From Anaerolineae bacterium (GTDB taxonomy: Bacteria; Chloroflexota; Anaerolineae; 4572-78; J111): a DNA stretch of 64,000 nt. The stretch covers positions 124,001 to 188,000 of the forward strand of contig JAHDWA010000014.1 of assembly GCA_023382535.1 (NCBI GenBank). Reading direction: 5' to 3'. Within the stretch, counting starts at the first letter, position 1. Every line of letters starts with the position of its first letter. Under the pieces are notes generated by a model. The model worked only from the letters and a program-made list of their open reading frames with translations, was not told where the DNA came from and did no database searches. This document shows, one piece after another, positions 16,279 through 25,300 of the stretch. Position numbers and translations under genes: made by a program.

Positions 16279-16334
16279 TGTAGGACAAACTTCAGTTTGT
16301 CCAAGATTCGGACAAGCTAACAGCTTGTCCTACA
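16279..16334. repeat. nested palindrome with two tandem hairpins
   Basis: The outer arms TGTAGGACAA (16279-16288) and TTGTCCTACA (16325-16334) enclose two hairpins: GGACAAAC-TTCA-GTTTGTCC (16283-16302) and GGACAAGCT-AAC-AGCTTGTCC (16310-16330). It lies between the GntR gene and the hydroxylase gene, so it could be a regulator site, an attenuator or a dispersed repeat. It also creates a decoy TTG start for the hydroxylase frame. Confidence 0.75.
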
Positions 16335-16350
16335 ATTGACGGTTCGTCTT

Positions 16351-17082
16351 CTACTGCCCCTGCCGCCGAATCAAGCGCAGTCGCAGCAAATCGTCGCGAA
16401 AATAGGAACTGGCTTTGATAATCGGTTCGTTATCCTGGTTGTAGCCCACTTCCTGAAGGGAGAGGAGGGCCACCGGCGAGGAAGCCAGTTCCAGCCGCTC
16501 CACCAACCAGGATGGAGCGATCAACGGGACGATTTCGCTGAAGAAATAGGCCAGTTCCTGCTGGCAAAATTTGGGCAAAAACTGATACATTGGCTCACTG
16601 AAATCGTTGGCGGTATAGGGCCGCTTGATCAGGTGGGGTGAAAGAAAGGTATGGTTAAAAATGACCGGCTGAGTGTCGGCCAAAAACAACTTTTGGACCG
16701 CTATCACCGGCTGGCCGGGGGTTAGATTCAGAGCGGTCGCAAGCGGAGGGTCAGCCACTCTTTCCTCCACCTGGAGCAGATGAACCGCCGGCTCATAGCC
16801 ATGCTCGCGGATCAGGATTTCGTAAGGGACAATCTCTTCCAGGCGGGTTTTAACCAGCAGGCCGTGTTGGTTGACAAAAGTTCCCGCCCCCTGCCGGCGG
16901 ACCACAAAGCCTTCCATTTCCAGCCGGCTCAAGGCATCGCGCACCGTGTTGCGGCTGACGCTCATCTCGCTGGCCAGGTCGGCCTCCGAGGGAATACGGC
17001 CGGCCTCAAATTCGGCGGCAATGATCCGCTGCTTGAGGTAAGATTTGACCTGTTCGGTTAAAGAGGGACTTCGTTTGAGCAT
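16351..17082 (-). CDS. GntR/HutC-family transcriptional regulator (UTRA domain)
   Basis: About 243 residues. The N-terminal winged helix reads IPSEADLASEMSVSRNTVRDALSRLEMEGFVVRRQGAGTF, the classical GntR DNA-binding motif. The remaining two thirds form a UTRA ligand-binding domain (PGQPVIAVQKLFLADTQPVIF). HutC-type regulators sense small molecules such as sugars or amino- and nucleo-compounds. It is upstream of, and collinear with, the hydroxylase and importer genes and divergent from the rhamnose isomerase, so it could control either. I preferred the ATG at 17082; a TTG at 17121 would add 13 residues. Neither has a ribosome-binding site. Confidence 0.93.
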   Translation of the reverse strand: MLKRSPSLTEQVKSYLKQRIIAAEFEAGRIPSEADLASEMSVSRNTVRDALSRLEMEGFVVRRQGAGTFVNQHGLLVKTRLEEIVPYEILIREHGYEPAVHLLQVEERVADPPLATALNLTPGQPVIAVQKLFLADTQPVIFNHTFLSPHLIKRPYTANDFSEPMYQFLPKFCQQELAYFFSEIVPLIAPSWLVERLELASSPVALLSLQEVGYNQDNEPIIKASSYFRDDLLRLRLIRRQGQ

Positions 17083-17179
17083 CTGCGTTGACGCCGGTAG
17101 GGTCGTTGGGTTGTAGGACAACTTTTGCGGGGTATTGTCGCACCAAACTTTATTTTTGTCAAACCGGCTTCCCGGGTTA

Positions 17180-17208
17180 TTGCAAATAATTTTTTCCTAT
17201 TATAAAAT
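17180..17208 (+). promoter_or_regulatory. candidate sigma-70-type promoter of the L-rhamnose isomerase gene
   Basis: TTGCAA at 17180-17185 and TAAAAT at 17203-17208 are separated by exactly 17 bases, about 50 bases before the ATG at 17260. The divergent GntR gene makes this intergenic stretch a likely operator region. Confidence 0.45.
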
Positions 17209-17259
17209 TGTGCGGTTTATCACGATGGAAACCTATTTACTCAATGGAGACGTAAAATT

Positions 17260-18504
17260 ATGAACAATTATCGAGCTGCTTACGAAGTACTGGCAGCAGA
17301 ACTGACCGCTCGTGGCCTGGATGTCGAGGCGGTCAAGGCAGCCTTGAAGAAACAACATATCGAAACCCCAAGCTGGGGCTACGCCAACAGCGGTACTCGT
17401 TTTAAGGCCTTTGCCTGGCCCGGCGCGGCCACCACCACCCAGCAAAAACTCGACGACGCGGCCATGGTCCATAAAATGACCGGTATCGCCCCCTCCGTAG
17501 CCATTCACATTCCCTGGGACCGGCCCAAAGATGATGATTATGTCGGTATGTGCCAGTACGCCGAGGAGCGCGGCATCGTCATCGGCGCGGTCAATCCCAA
17601 CGTGTTCCAGGACGATGAGTACAAACTTGGCTCTCTGGGCAACCCCAACTCCGGCGTGCAGGAGAAGGCGCTCGATCACATCCTGGAATGCTGCCAGATT
17701 ATGACCAGGGTCAAAAGCGATGCGCTCAGTCTGTGGTTTGCCGATGGGACCAACTACGCCGGGCAAGACACCCTGCGGGGCCGCAAGCGTCGCTTTGAAG
17801 AGGGGTTACGCCTGGTTTACCAAAATCTCCCGGCCAACAGCCGCATGCTGGTGGAGTACAAGTTTTTTGAGCCGACCTTCTACAGTACCGATCTGCCCGA
17901 TTGGGGCACCGCCTATGCCCTGTGTTTGAAGCTGGGGCCGCAGGCGCAGGTGCTGGTGGATCTGGGCCACCATCCCCAGGGCACCAACATCGAGCAGATT
18001 GTCGGCTTTTTGCTCGACGAGGGGCGGCTGGGCGGTTTTCACTTCAACAATCGCAAGTACGGCGACGACGACCTGATCGTGGGCAGCGTCAACCCCTACG
18101 AGCTGTTCCTCATTTACAATGAATTGACCGGCGCGGCCCAGAGCAGCGAGCAGCCCGCCAGCACAACGGCCCACAACGTGGCTTACATGATTGACCAGTG
18201 CCACAATATCGAGGGCAAGCTGGCCCCCATGATCCTGTCGGTGCTGAACTGCCAGGAAGCCTATGCCAAGTCGCTGCTGGTGCCGCGCGAGAAGCTGGCT
18301 CAAGCCCAACTGGCCGGAGAGGTTTTGGAGGCGCACCTCCTCCTCAACGAGGCTTATCGCACCGACGTGCGCCCCTTGCTGGGCCAGGTGCGCGAAGAGA
18401 TGGGCGTGCCGCTTGATCCCATCGCTGCCTACCGGGCCAGCGGCTACGAGGAGAAGATTCGGAAAGAGCGCGGCTTGGCCTCGACCAGCGGCGGGTTTCA
18501 GTAG
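17260..18504 (+). CDS. rhaI: L-rhamnose isomerase, RhaI type
   Basis: A 414-residue TIM-barrel isomerase converting L-rhamnose to L-rhamnulose, and often acting on rare aldoses. The metal site residues Glu199 (MLVEYK), Asp234 (VDLGHHPQG), His261 (FHFNN) and Asp269/271 (YGDDDL) are spaced as in Pseudomonas stutzeri L-rhamnose isomerase as I recall it, shifted by 20. It is of the RhaI rather than the E. coli RhaA type. It stands alone: no kinase, aldolase or rhamnose transporter is adjacent, so its pathway partners must be elsewhere. The nearest possible regulator is the divergent GntR protein. Confidence 0.9.
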   Translation: MNNYRAAYEVLAAELTARGLDVEAVKAALKKQHIETPSWGYANSGTRFKAFAWPGAATTTQQKLDDAAMVHKMTGIAPSVAIHIPWDRPKDDDYVGMCQYAEERGIVIGAVNPNVFQDDEYKLGSLGNPNSGVQEKALDHILECCQIMTRVKSDALSLWFADGTNYAGQDTLRGRKRRFEEGLRLVYQNLPANSRMLVEYKFFEPTFYSTDLPDWGTAYALCLKLGPQAQVLVDLGHHPQGTNIEQIVGFLLDEGRLGGFHFNNRKYGDDDLIVGSVNPYELFLIYNELTGAAQSSEQPASTTAHNVAYMIDQCHNIEGKLAPMILSVLNCQEAYAKSLLVPREKLAQAQLAGEVLEAHLLLNEAYRTDVRPLLGQVREEMGVPLDPIAAYRASGYEEKIRKERGLASTSGGFQ

Positions 18505-18547
18505 ACTCTTTAACCTTTGGCTAAGAAATTTTTATCCGGAGAAAACG

Positions 18548-18583
18548 AAGCGCACAGAGATTTTTTAATCTCTCTGTGCGCTT
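18548..18583. terminator. intergenic hairpin, possible bidirectional terminator
   Basis: AAGCGCACAGAGA (18548-18560) pairs with TCTCTGTGCGCTT (18571-18583), a perfect 13-bp stem with a T-rich 10-base loop. It lies between the convergent rhamnose isomerase and lipid kinase genes. The following plus-strand bases are only moderately T-rich. Confidence 0.55.
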
Positions 18584-18641
18584 TGCGTTTGTGAAGCCTT
18601 TGCGTGTCTCTATGTTCCTTCTTGGTTCGGAGTCGGGCGGA

Positions 18642-19586
18642 TTAGGGATTGTGCGCGAACAAATTTTGGGGCGCGTTTTGAGGAACAATCACGCTCAAGG
18701 CCAGGGGAGCCACCTCGATCTCCACCGGCGTGGTGCCGACGGGTTCGGCGTCAACATGCACAGGCAGGGCCTCTCTGGCGGCGAGGGAGAGTAATTTAGA
18801 GCGGTAAAGGTGAAAATCGGGGTCTTTGACATGCTGGCGGAAGGTCAGCCCGGCCAGGTGTCTCATGGTCGAGGGCCAGCCATGGCCCATCATAATCCCC
18901 ACGTCCAGCAGGCCATCGTCCATTTTGGCTTCGGGGGCCATGCGCCAGATACGGCCATACAATTGGCCGTTGCTGACCACGGCCAGCAGCACCCGGCCCT
19001 TGACCAGCCCCTCGTCGGTCAGGATGGTGGCCCGTGTGCCCATAAAATCAAACGTAACCATCAACCCGGATAAAATCCAGGCGGCATAGCCCAGGCGGCG
19101 GGTGTCGCCGGGTTTGATGGCCTGGCTGATGGCGGCGTCCAGCCCAATGCCGCACCACATCAAAAAGTAGCGTTCGGTGCCATCGGTCAGGCGCAGGCGG
19201 CCCAGGTCAATCCGGCGGCGCTGGCCGGTGACAATCACCTCGGCGGCGTTGAGCACCGCGCCGGGGTTGAGCGGCCACCAGATGGGGATGCCGACATCGG
19301 CGGCGTAAACGTTGGCCGTGCCGGCAGGCAGGACACCCAGGGCCGTTTCGGTCCCCACCAATCCATTGCAGACCTCGTTGATCGTACCGTCGCCGCCGAC
19401 AGCTACGGCCACGTCAAATCGCTTCTCTGCGACCTGGCGGGCCAGGTTGGTCGCATCGCCTTTGCCGTTCGTCTCGACCCGTTCGACGGTGCAGCCCAGC
19501 CGGCTGAGATGATCGGCCGCCTCAACAACCAGTTTTTGGAACCCGCCCGAACCGGCGGCCGGGTTAACAATAAAGCAGAGCCTCAT
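18642..19586 (-). CDS. diacylglycerol/lipid kinase family protein (YegS/DagK-like)
   Basis: A 314-residue kinase. The nucleotide-binding motif [16 protein letters not shown] places GGDGT at residues 64-68. The N-terminal [11 protein letters not shown] is the second hallmark. Such enzymes phosphorylate diacylglycerol, sphingosine-like lipids or other polyprenyl/lipid alcohols at the membrane. The gene overlaps the upstream response regulator by four bases, so the two are co-translated. This links lipid phosphorylation with a two-component signal, although no kinase gene is adjacent. The lipid substrate cannot be decided from sequence. Confidence 0.92.
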   Translation of the reverse strand: MRLCFIVNPAAGSGGFQKLVVEAADHLSRLGCTVERVETNGKGDATNLARQVAEKRFDVAVAVGGDGTINEVCNGLVGTETALGVLPAGTANVYAADVGIPIWWPLNPGAVLNAAEVIVTGQRRRIDLGRLRLTDGTERYFLMWCGIGLDAAISQAIKPGDTRRLGYAAWILSGLMVTFDFMGTRATILTDEGLVKGRVLLAVVSNGQLYGRIWRMAPEAKMDDGLLDVGIMMGHGWPSTMRHLAGLTFRQHVKDPDFHLYRSKLLSLAAREALPVHVDAEPVGTTPVEIEVAPLALSVIVPQNAPQNLFAHNP

Positions 19587-20299
19587 GGCCGGCGCTCAAA
19601 ATCCACAAAGCGATAGCCGACGCCGCGCTCGGTTAAAATGTAGCGTGGGTTGCTGGGGTCCGGCTCAATTTTTTGGCGCAGGTAGGTTATATAAAGCCGG
19701 ACATATTGGCTTTCGTCCCGATACTCATACCCCCAGACTTTGTTGAGAATCATTTCGTGGGTCATCACTTGCCCGGCGTTCTGGACCAGGTGATAGAGCA
19801 GCCGGTATTCGGTGGGGCGCAGTTTGACCTCCTTGCCGCCCGCAAAAACCTGCCGCTTGCCAAAGTCAATTTGTAGATAATCGTCTACCACCACCAACGA
19901 GCTACTATCCGGGTTATCCAGCTCGGTGCGGCGCAGCACTGCCTTGATCCGGCTGCTCAGCTCACGCGGGCTGAAAGGTTTGGTCACATAATCGTCGGCG
20001 CCCAGTTCTAACCCTCTCACCTTGTCCTCCTCCTCATCGCGCACGGTGAGCATAATCACCGGTACAGTAGAGGTTTCGCGGATAATCCGCAGCGTTTCAA
20101 AGCCGTCCAGTTCGGGCATCATCACGTCGAGCAGCACCAGGTCGGGTAAATCCTCCCGCACCCGATCGAGCGCCTCCAATCCATTACTGGCCTCGATGGC
20201 CCGGTAGCCCTCCAAATCAAGATTCATCTTGATAAAGCGCCGCATGCGGGTTTCATCGTCGGCAATTAAGATAAGTTTCGCGTCTTCTCTGGCCATCAT
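19583..20299 (-). CDS. OmpR/PhoB-family response regulator
   Basis: A 238-residue two-domain regulator. The receiver domain has acidic residues in IADDE, phospho-acceptor Asp58 in [14 protein letters not shown], and Lys107 in [13 protein letters not shown]. The C-terminal winged helix is of the OmpR type ([34 protein letters not shown]). The start is at MMARED, where GAGGAGG lies just upstream; a longer open frame has no ribosome-binding site. It is an orphan: the only histidine kinase in the window is at 34520-35809 and not linked. It is coupled to the lipid kinase. Confidence 0.94.
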   Translation of the reverse strand: MMAREDAKLILIADDETRMRRFIKMNLDLEGYRAIEASNGLEALDRVREDLPDLVLLDVMMPELDGFETLRIIRETSTVPVIMLTVRDEEEDKVRGLELGADDYVTKPFSPRELSSRIKAVLRRTELDNPDSSSLVVVDDYLQIDFGKRQVFAGGKEVKLRPTEYRLLYHLVQNAGQVMTHEMILNKVWGYEYRDESQYVRLYITYLRQKIEPDPSNPRYILTERGVGYRFVDFERRP

Positions 20300-20461
20300 A
20301 CCCTCCTCGCGACCGCCGACCACCGACCACCAAAAAATTATCCTGGAGATTGCAGGGGTCGGTGGTTTACTGTCTGCGATCATCTCTTGGAACTAATTCT
20401 CACCTTCTATCGTCTTACCTGCAACAGATCATTCCATTATATTATCTAAAGGAGGGCAAAG

Positions 20462-21817
20462 ATGTCAACTTTAAATGTTAAGCAACGAGGACTGGTTTTA
20501 TTCATACTGGTGATGCTTTTAGCCGGGTGTAGTTTTGGTAGTGCGGCACCGCAAAAAGAGGCTGAGTCCGAGGCTAAGGCTGAGGTGGTCATAGAGGCGG
20601 ATACAGCCTTGGCAGGCGAGCCTGCGGCTCCGGCGGAGGTAGTTACCGCTGACGAAGCCCGTTCCGAAACGATTACTTTAGCCGCGACATCATCCCCCGC
20701 CGTCGAGAGCGCCGCCGGTGCGGTGGCCGTGCCGCAGCAAACCAATCCCCTGCGGGCCGGTGAGGTGGACGACAACGCCCAATGGGATGATTATCTGCTC
20801 TATCGCCGCAACTACCAGGGACCGCCGGTCCATGACCGCGATGTCAGCGAGCGCTACGTGATCGAGGTTAAGGACGGCCAGGGTCAGCCCGTATTGGGCG
20901 CAACTGTCCGCATTTTAGCTAACGGGCAGGACATCTATGAAGCCCGCACCTTTGCTAACGGCCAGGTTCTGTTTCACCCGCTGGCGCTCAATCTGCCGCC
21001 GGAGCAGGTAGATCGGTTCCAGGTTGAAGTCGAAAAAGATAACCTGAACGAAGAGTTTACCCTCAGCCGTATCCATAGCCAGGTATCTGCCTCCTTTAGC
21101 GAGCGCTGGACAGTTACCCTCGACACGCAGACGCAGATGGATCGCCTTAACCTGGATGTTTTGTTCCTTGTTGACGCGACCGGCAGTATGGCCGACGAGA
21201 TTGCCAAAATCCAGAGCACTATTTTTGATGTCTCTGCCCGCATTGACGCTTTGCCCGGCCAGCCGGAGGTGCGCTACGGGATGGTCACCTACCGCGATCG
21301 GGGCGATGCTTTTGTCACCCAAACCTATGAATTTACGCCTGATGTCCGGGAGTTCTCGCAGAAATTGAGCGGCGTCTATGCCGACGGCGGCGGCGATACT
21401 CCGGAATCGCTCAACGAAGCGCTGCATGCGGCGGTGAACGGCGTCGAGTGGCGCGACGGCGATACGGTCCAACTCATCTTCCTGGTCGCCGATGCGCCCC
21501 CGCACCTGGATTACGCTCAGGATTATGATTATGCCGTGGAAATGGACAGGGCCGCCCGGCGCGGGATCAAGATTTTCCCCATTGCCAGCAGCGGCCTGGA
21601 CGACCAGGGTGAGTATATTTTCCGCCAACTGGCGCAGTACACCCAGGGCCGCTTCATTTTCCTGACTTATGCCGGCCCGACCAACGGCGGCGCGCCCGGC
21701 GATGAGACCACCCATCACGTGGATGACTACTCCGTAGAAAATCTGGATGACTTATTGGTTCGGCTGGTACAGGAGGAGTTAGCCTATCAGAACCCACGCT
21801 TGGTCCAGGCGCAGTAA
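20462..21817 (+). CDS. VWA-domain lipoprotein
   Basis: A 451-residue surface or periplasmic lipoprotein. Lipobox LLAGC puts the lipidated Cys at residue 23, followed by an Ala/Glu-rich tether to about 85. Residues 125-215 look like a beta-rich carboxypeptidase-regulatory-like domain (VLGATVRILANGQ). From about 230 there is a von Willebrand factor A domain with MIDAS-type DATGS starting at Asp238, then TYRDRGDAF, GGGDTPESLNEAL and LIFLVADAPPH. VWA domains of this kind bind metal and mediate protein contacts. AAGGAGGG seven bases before the ATG is a strong ribosome-binding site. Its partner is unknown. Confidence 0.9.
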   Translation: MSTLNVKQRGLVLFILVMLLAGCSFGSAAPQKEAESEAKAEVVIEADTALAGEPAAPAEVVTADEARSETITLAATSSPAVESAAGAVAVPQQTNPLRAGEVDDNAQWDDYLLYRRNYQGPPVHDRDVSERYVIEVKDGQGQPVLGATVRILANGQDIYEARTFANGQVLFHPLALNLPPEQVDRFQVEVEKDNLNEEFTLSRIHSQVSASFSERWTVTLDTQTQMDRLNLDVLFLVDATGSMADEIAKIQSTIFDVSARIDALPGQPEVRYGMVTYRDRGDAFVTQTYEFTPDVREFSQKLSGVYADGGGDTPESLNEALHAAVNGVEWRDGDTVQLIFLVADAPPHLDYAQDYDYAVEMDRAARRGIKIFPIASSGLDDQGEYIFRQLAQYTQGRFIFLTYAGPTNGGAPGDETTHHVDDYSVENLDDLLVRLVQEELAYQNPRLVQAQ

Positions 21818-21870
21818 TATGGGTGGAAGGGAAAGTTAGAGAGTTTAAACATTAGACATTTCGGGATTAA

Positions 21871-21930
21871 GGTGACAGGCACTTATCGGGCTAAGAATTG
21901 GGCTTATTTGAACAAAAAGTGCCTGTCACC
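21871..21930. repeat. inverted-repeat element, copy 1 (60 bp)
   Basis: Ends GGTGACAGGCACTT (21871-21884) and AAGTGCCTGTCACC (21917-21930) are perfect inverted repeats. The interior, starting ATCGGGCTAAGAAT, matches the reverse complement of copy 3 at 41691-41767 nearly throughout, with a 17-base deletion. It resembles REP/MITE-type elements. No transposase is adjacent. Confidence 0.85.
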
Positions 21931-22181
21931 TGATTTTTCCTTATTTCCGATGGAGTCCATTTCTATTTTTTAATGGTTCAAGGTATGCTTACCTCAATCA
22001 CCGACCCTATGATATTGCTCGTGCGACTAAGATAGTAAAGCGTTTTCCAAAACAAGGATGCATGTCCTACCGTCGCAAGAATGGCGAGGAGGCATTGTGA
22101 AGTGGGCGGATTTGGACTACCCTCTCAGTGCCGTGTTGGTCTAATGAGGATAGAGGGGAATCAACACAGAATGGTGGCCTT
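21931..22181. other. intergenic DNA upstream of the MalT-like regulator, no gene recognised
   Basis: Together with the preceding repeat this gives 364 bases without a firm gene. A plus-strand frame ending in TGA at about 22100 encodes a short stretch including YLNHRPYDIARATKIVKRF. I cannot assign it; it may be the remnant of a lost gene. No promoter is obvious. Confidence 0.35.
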
Positions 22182-24848
22182 ATGGATACTTTTCTCCTGG
22201 CAACCAAACTGAGGGTCCCGCCACAACCTCATGCTGGGGTGCGCCGCGCCCGGCTCACTGACACGCTCGAGCGCGGAATTCCTCACTATAAGCTCATCCT
22301 GATCTCGGCTCCGGCTGGTTATGGCAAGACAACACTGCTAGCCCAATGGGCGCATTCGAGCCGCTTTCCGATAGCTTGGCTGTCAATCAGCGAGGAGGAT
22401 AACGACCTGGAGCGCTTCCTGCGCTATCTGCTGGCGGCGTGGGAGAAGGTTCAGCCGGGGGTCAGGGAAAGTCCGTTGGGCCTGCTCCTCGGTGGGATGT
22501 CACCAGATCCTGAAGCCGTCTTATCGGCTTTCGTCAACCTTGCCAACGAGGCGCTTGTTCCTATTATATTTGTCCTCGACGATTATCACCTGATTGAGGA
22601 CCCCTCTGTCCACACGGCACTGACTTTCCTGCTCGACCATCTCCCGCCGATGCTCCACTTCGTACTGGCCGGTCGCGGAGAACCGCTGCTGCCTCTGGCC
22701 CGCTACCGGGCGCATCATGAGCTGATGGAGTTTCGGGCTGAAGATTTAACCTTCTGGCCCGAAGAGACGCAGGCTTTCTTGAATGAGAGGATGGGGCTTG
22801 ATCTGGCCGCTGATGAGGTCGTCAGGCTGCAAGCCCAATTGGAAGGTTGGATTGCCGGTCTCCAATTGGTCGCGCTGACCCTCCAGCGTCGCCTCGCGGG
22901 GGCGGACAAGCTGGTCGTTAGTGGAAAACATCGCTTCATCGCCGATTACCTGAGTGAAGATGTGCTGGCCCCCTTACCCGACAGTCTGCGGAGCTTTCTG
23001 CTCCAGACCAGTCTCCTGGATCGCCTCTGTGGGTCGCTCTGTGATACCGTCACCGGGGGAGGAGGCGGCCAAGAAATGCTTGAACTCCTGGAACGAGAAA
23101 ACTTGTTCCTTGTGCCGCTGGATGACCACCGGGAGTGGTTCCGTTATCACCGGCTCTTTGCCGACGTTCTCCAGGAAGAGCTTCACCGCCATCATCCTGC
23201 TGAGGTCGCTGGTCTTCATTGCCGGGCTGCCCGCTGGTACCTGGCGCATGACCTGCCGGAGCAAGCTTTCCCTCACGCGGTTGCGGGCGAGGATGTGAAA
23301 CTCGTCAGTGATATTGCCAACCGCTATAGTGTTGCCAGGTTAAAGGCCGGGGAGATCACGCTCGTGAAACGGTGGCTCGAATCGCTCCCGGAGGCGTGGT
23401 ATGTCAGCCACCCGGAATTTGGCTTCTTCCGGGCAGCCTTCCTGATCTTCACCGGCCAGTTTGAGATGTGCGCTCGCTGTCTCGACGAGATCGAACGGCT
23501 GGTGCTTGTACAATGCGAGGACACCCGGCCGCACCTGGCAAGGGTGACCGCGATGCGCTGCTTTATTGCCTGCTTTCAACATGATCTGGCCGGGGCAGAG
23601 AGTTATGCTGACCAGGCGCTGCGGGATCTGCCGGAAGAAGATGATTTTGGCTTTCGACCCGATGTGTATGGTGCGCTAGGGGATACCTACCGCCACCATG
23701 GGCGCTGGGAGGAAGCGAAAGCATGTTACCTTAAGGTGCTTGACTTCCCTCACGCGCCTGACTTCCAGATCGAATCAGTGCATCTGTTTGGCGCCCTGGC
23801 CGACCTCGAGCTGCGGCAAGGCCATCTCAGAGATGCTGCGGGGTATTGGAGAAAGGCCCTGGCAGTCATCCAGGATCAGGCAGCTTGGGGCAGCTATCCG
23901 CTCCCGGTGATCGGCTGGGTGTATATTCGGCTGGCTGAGATCCTATACGAGTGGAACGAGCTGGAGCAGGCCCGTGACCATCTATCCCGAGGGCTGGAAC
24001 GGGCTGAACTGGGCGGCGACGTAAGGGCGATGATTGCCGGTTACCTGCTGACAGGCCGGGCGAAGTTGACGAGTGGCGACATCGAGGAGGCGGCGGAGTA
24101 CCTGGAGCGAGTACGTCCGCTGGTGGAAGAGACTCCATTTCCAGACTCGACCAGCCGCTTCGAACGTTTTCAACTCGAGCTCTGGCTGGCGCAGGACAGG
24201 CTCCGGACTGCCGTGGATTGGGCCGATACAGTGCTGCAAGCCAGAGCGGTCGAGGAACGACCAGAGAATGAGATCACTCAACTGGCAGTGGCGCGGGTGT
24301 TGATCGTCAAAGGGGATGCGCTCTCTATCGAGCGTGCGCTGGCCCTGCTTGGACGACTGCTCCAGGCAGCGGAAGCGGAAGGCCGGGCGGATGCTCAGAT
24401 CGAGGCGCTGGTGTTTCAGGCGTTGGCTCAGTGGCGACGCGGTGAGCGGGCCGAGGCGATGACCTCGCTGGAACATGCCCTCAGGCTGGCAGAACCCGAA
24501 GGCTACGTGCGCCTTTTCGCCGACCTCGGGCTGCCCATGGCCCGGCTGTTGCAGGAGGCCCGTTCCCGTGAGGTGATGCCAGATTACGTCGTCAAGCTGC
24601 TACCGGTCTATGCTGATCTTACTTCTCCTGACGCCGGGGAAGCCGCACTGCCAGAACCGCTTAGCCCGCGGGAGCAGGAAGTCCTGCAACTGATCGCCGC
24701 CGGGCTGACCAACCGGGAGATCGCCGCACAATTGGTCGTTTCCCCGGAGACGGTCAAAAAGCATACCGGCAGTATCTACGCCAAGTTGGGTGTCCGCAGC
24801 CGCACCGAGGCTGCGGCCAGAGCCAGAGAACTGGACCTGCTCGACTAG
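22182..24848 (+). CDS. MalT-like LuxR-family ATP-dependent transcriptional activator
   Basis: An 888-residue STAND-type regulator. The N-terminal NTPase has Walker A in SAPAGYGKTTLLAQW (about residues 42-56) and Walker B in IIFVLDDYHLI. A long middle region of about 400 residues looks like helical TPR-type repeats. The C-terminal LuxR helix-turn-helix is LSPREQEVLQLIAAGLTN followed by SPETVKKHTGSIYAKLGV. Proteins of this build oligomerise on ligand and ATP binding and activate promoters with short direct repeats. I placed the start at the ATG at 22182, since MDTFLLATKLRVP matches typical starts; an upstream GTG would add 18 residues. The next operon carries repeated ATACCCC boxes. Confidence 0.92.
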   Translation: MDTFLLATKLRVPPQPHAGVRRARLTDTLERGIPHYKLILISAPAGYGKTTLLAQWAHSSRFPIAWLSISEEDNDLERFLRYLLAAWEKVQPGVRESPLGLLLGGMSPDPEAVLSAFVNLANEALVPIIFVLDDYHLIEDPSVHTALTFLLDHLPPMLHFVLAGRGEPLLPLARYRAHHELMEFRAEDLTFWPEETQAFLNERMGLDLAADEVVRLQAQLEGWIAGLQLVALTLQRRLAGADKLVVSGKHRFIADYLSEDVLAPLPDSLRSFLLQTSLLDRLCGSLCDTVTGGGGGQEMLELLERENLFLVPLDDHREWFRYHRLFADVLQEELHRHHPAEVAGLHCRAARWYLAHDLPEQAFPHAVAGEDVKLVSDIANRYSVARLKAGEITLVKRWLESLPEAWYVSHPEFGFFRAAFLIFTGQFEMCARCLDEIERLVLVQCEDTRPHLARVTAMRCFIACFQHDLAGAESYADQALRDLPEEDDFGFRPDVYGALGDTYRHHGRWEEAKACYLKVLDFPHAPDFQIESVHLFGALADLELRQGHLRDAAGYWRKALAVIQDQAAWGSYPLPVIGWVYIRLAEILYEWNELEQARDHLSRGLERAELGGDVRAMIAGYLLTGRAKLTSGDIEEAAEYLERVRPLVEETPFPDSTSRFERFQLELWLAQDRLRTAVDWADTVLQARAVEERPENEITQLAVARVLIVKGDALSIERALALLGRLLQAAEAEGRADAQIEALVFQALAQWRRGERAEAMTSLEHALRLAEPEGYVRLFADLGLPMARLLQEARSREVMPDYVVKLLPVYADLTSPDAGEAALPEPLSPREQEVLQLIAAGLTNREIAAQLVVSPETVKKHTGSIYAKLGVRSRTEAAARARELDLLD

Positions 24849-24861
24849 CGGCTGTTTCCAC

Positions 24862-24923
24862 CTATTCCCCTCCCTTCAAAAATACCCCGCTTAAATACCC
24901 CATTCGGGGCATCATGTTACCCC
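24862..24923. promoter_or_regulatory. repeated TACCCC boxes, candidate operator for the MalT-like regulator
   Basis: ATACCCC occurs at 24882-24888 and 24895-24901, TTACCCC at 24917-24923 and ATTCCCC at 24864-24870, with an inverted CGGGG at 24904-24908. They sit 55-115 bases before the ATG of the next gene. MalT-type activators bind short G-rich direct repeats (GGGGA-type as I recall), so these could be their sites. Confidence 0.4.
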
Positions 24924-24978
24924 TTCCTTGCTTTATACTGGCCGTAGATTGAGCCAATAGTTAATAAGGAGATTACCA

Positions 24979-25287
24979 ATGATAATCGTAAGATTTGTCT
25001 GTCAAGCCAAATTTGGTCAGGCCAGTGAAGTTGTGGCCGGCTTCAAGCGGTCTGGGGAAATTGTTCGCACACTGGTTGGCCCGCACGTGCGTGCCCGGAT
25101 TCTCACCGACCTGAGCGGCCCGTTTGATACAGTTGTCCAGGAGATAGAGATAGAGAGCTTGGCCGAGTGGGAGCGGCTCAGGACGGTCATATTCTCGAAC
25201 CCGGAGTTCCAAGAGGCTGAAGCGGCCTTACCCGGTGTCATCGAATCAGGGCAGACCGAGTATTACACCCTCGAAGCAGAGTGGTAG
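24979..25287 (+). CDS. ABM/dimeric alpha-beta barrel family protein
   Basis: A 102-residue protein. Its beta-alpha-beta pattern (MIIVRFVCQAKFGQASEVVAGF, VVQEIEIESLAEWERL, FSNPEFQEAEAAL) fits the antibiotic-biosynthesis-monooxygenase or NIPSNAP-like dimeric ferredoxin fold. Members act as cofactor-free monooxygenases or quinol oxidases, or have unknown roles. AAGGAG lies seven bases before the ATG. The flavin monooxygenase gene follows 13 bases later and is surely co-transcribed, so the two may act on one substrate under control of the MalT-like regulator. The precise function is not recognisable. Confidence 0.72.
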   Translation: MIIVRFVCQAKFGQASEVVAGFKRSGEIVRTLVGPHVRARILTDLSGPFDTVVQEIEIESLAEWERLRTVIFSNPEFQEAEAALPGVIESGQTEYYTLEAEW

Positions 25288-25300
25288 GAAAGAGACTAAA

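Noticed and set aside
16256..16288. Eleven-residue N-terminal extension of the hydroxylase from a TTG
   Set aside because: The TTG is part of a hairpin arm, and a strong GAGGAGG lies six bases before the later ATG at 16255.
21931..22140. Small gene ending near 22100 with NHRPYDIARATKIVKRF
   Set aside because: No start codon with a ribosome-binding site and no recognisable family; it may be a remnant, noted only as intergenic.
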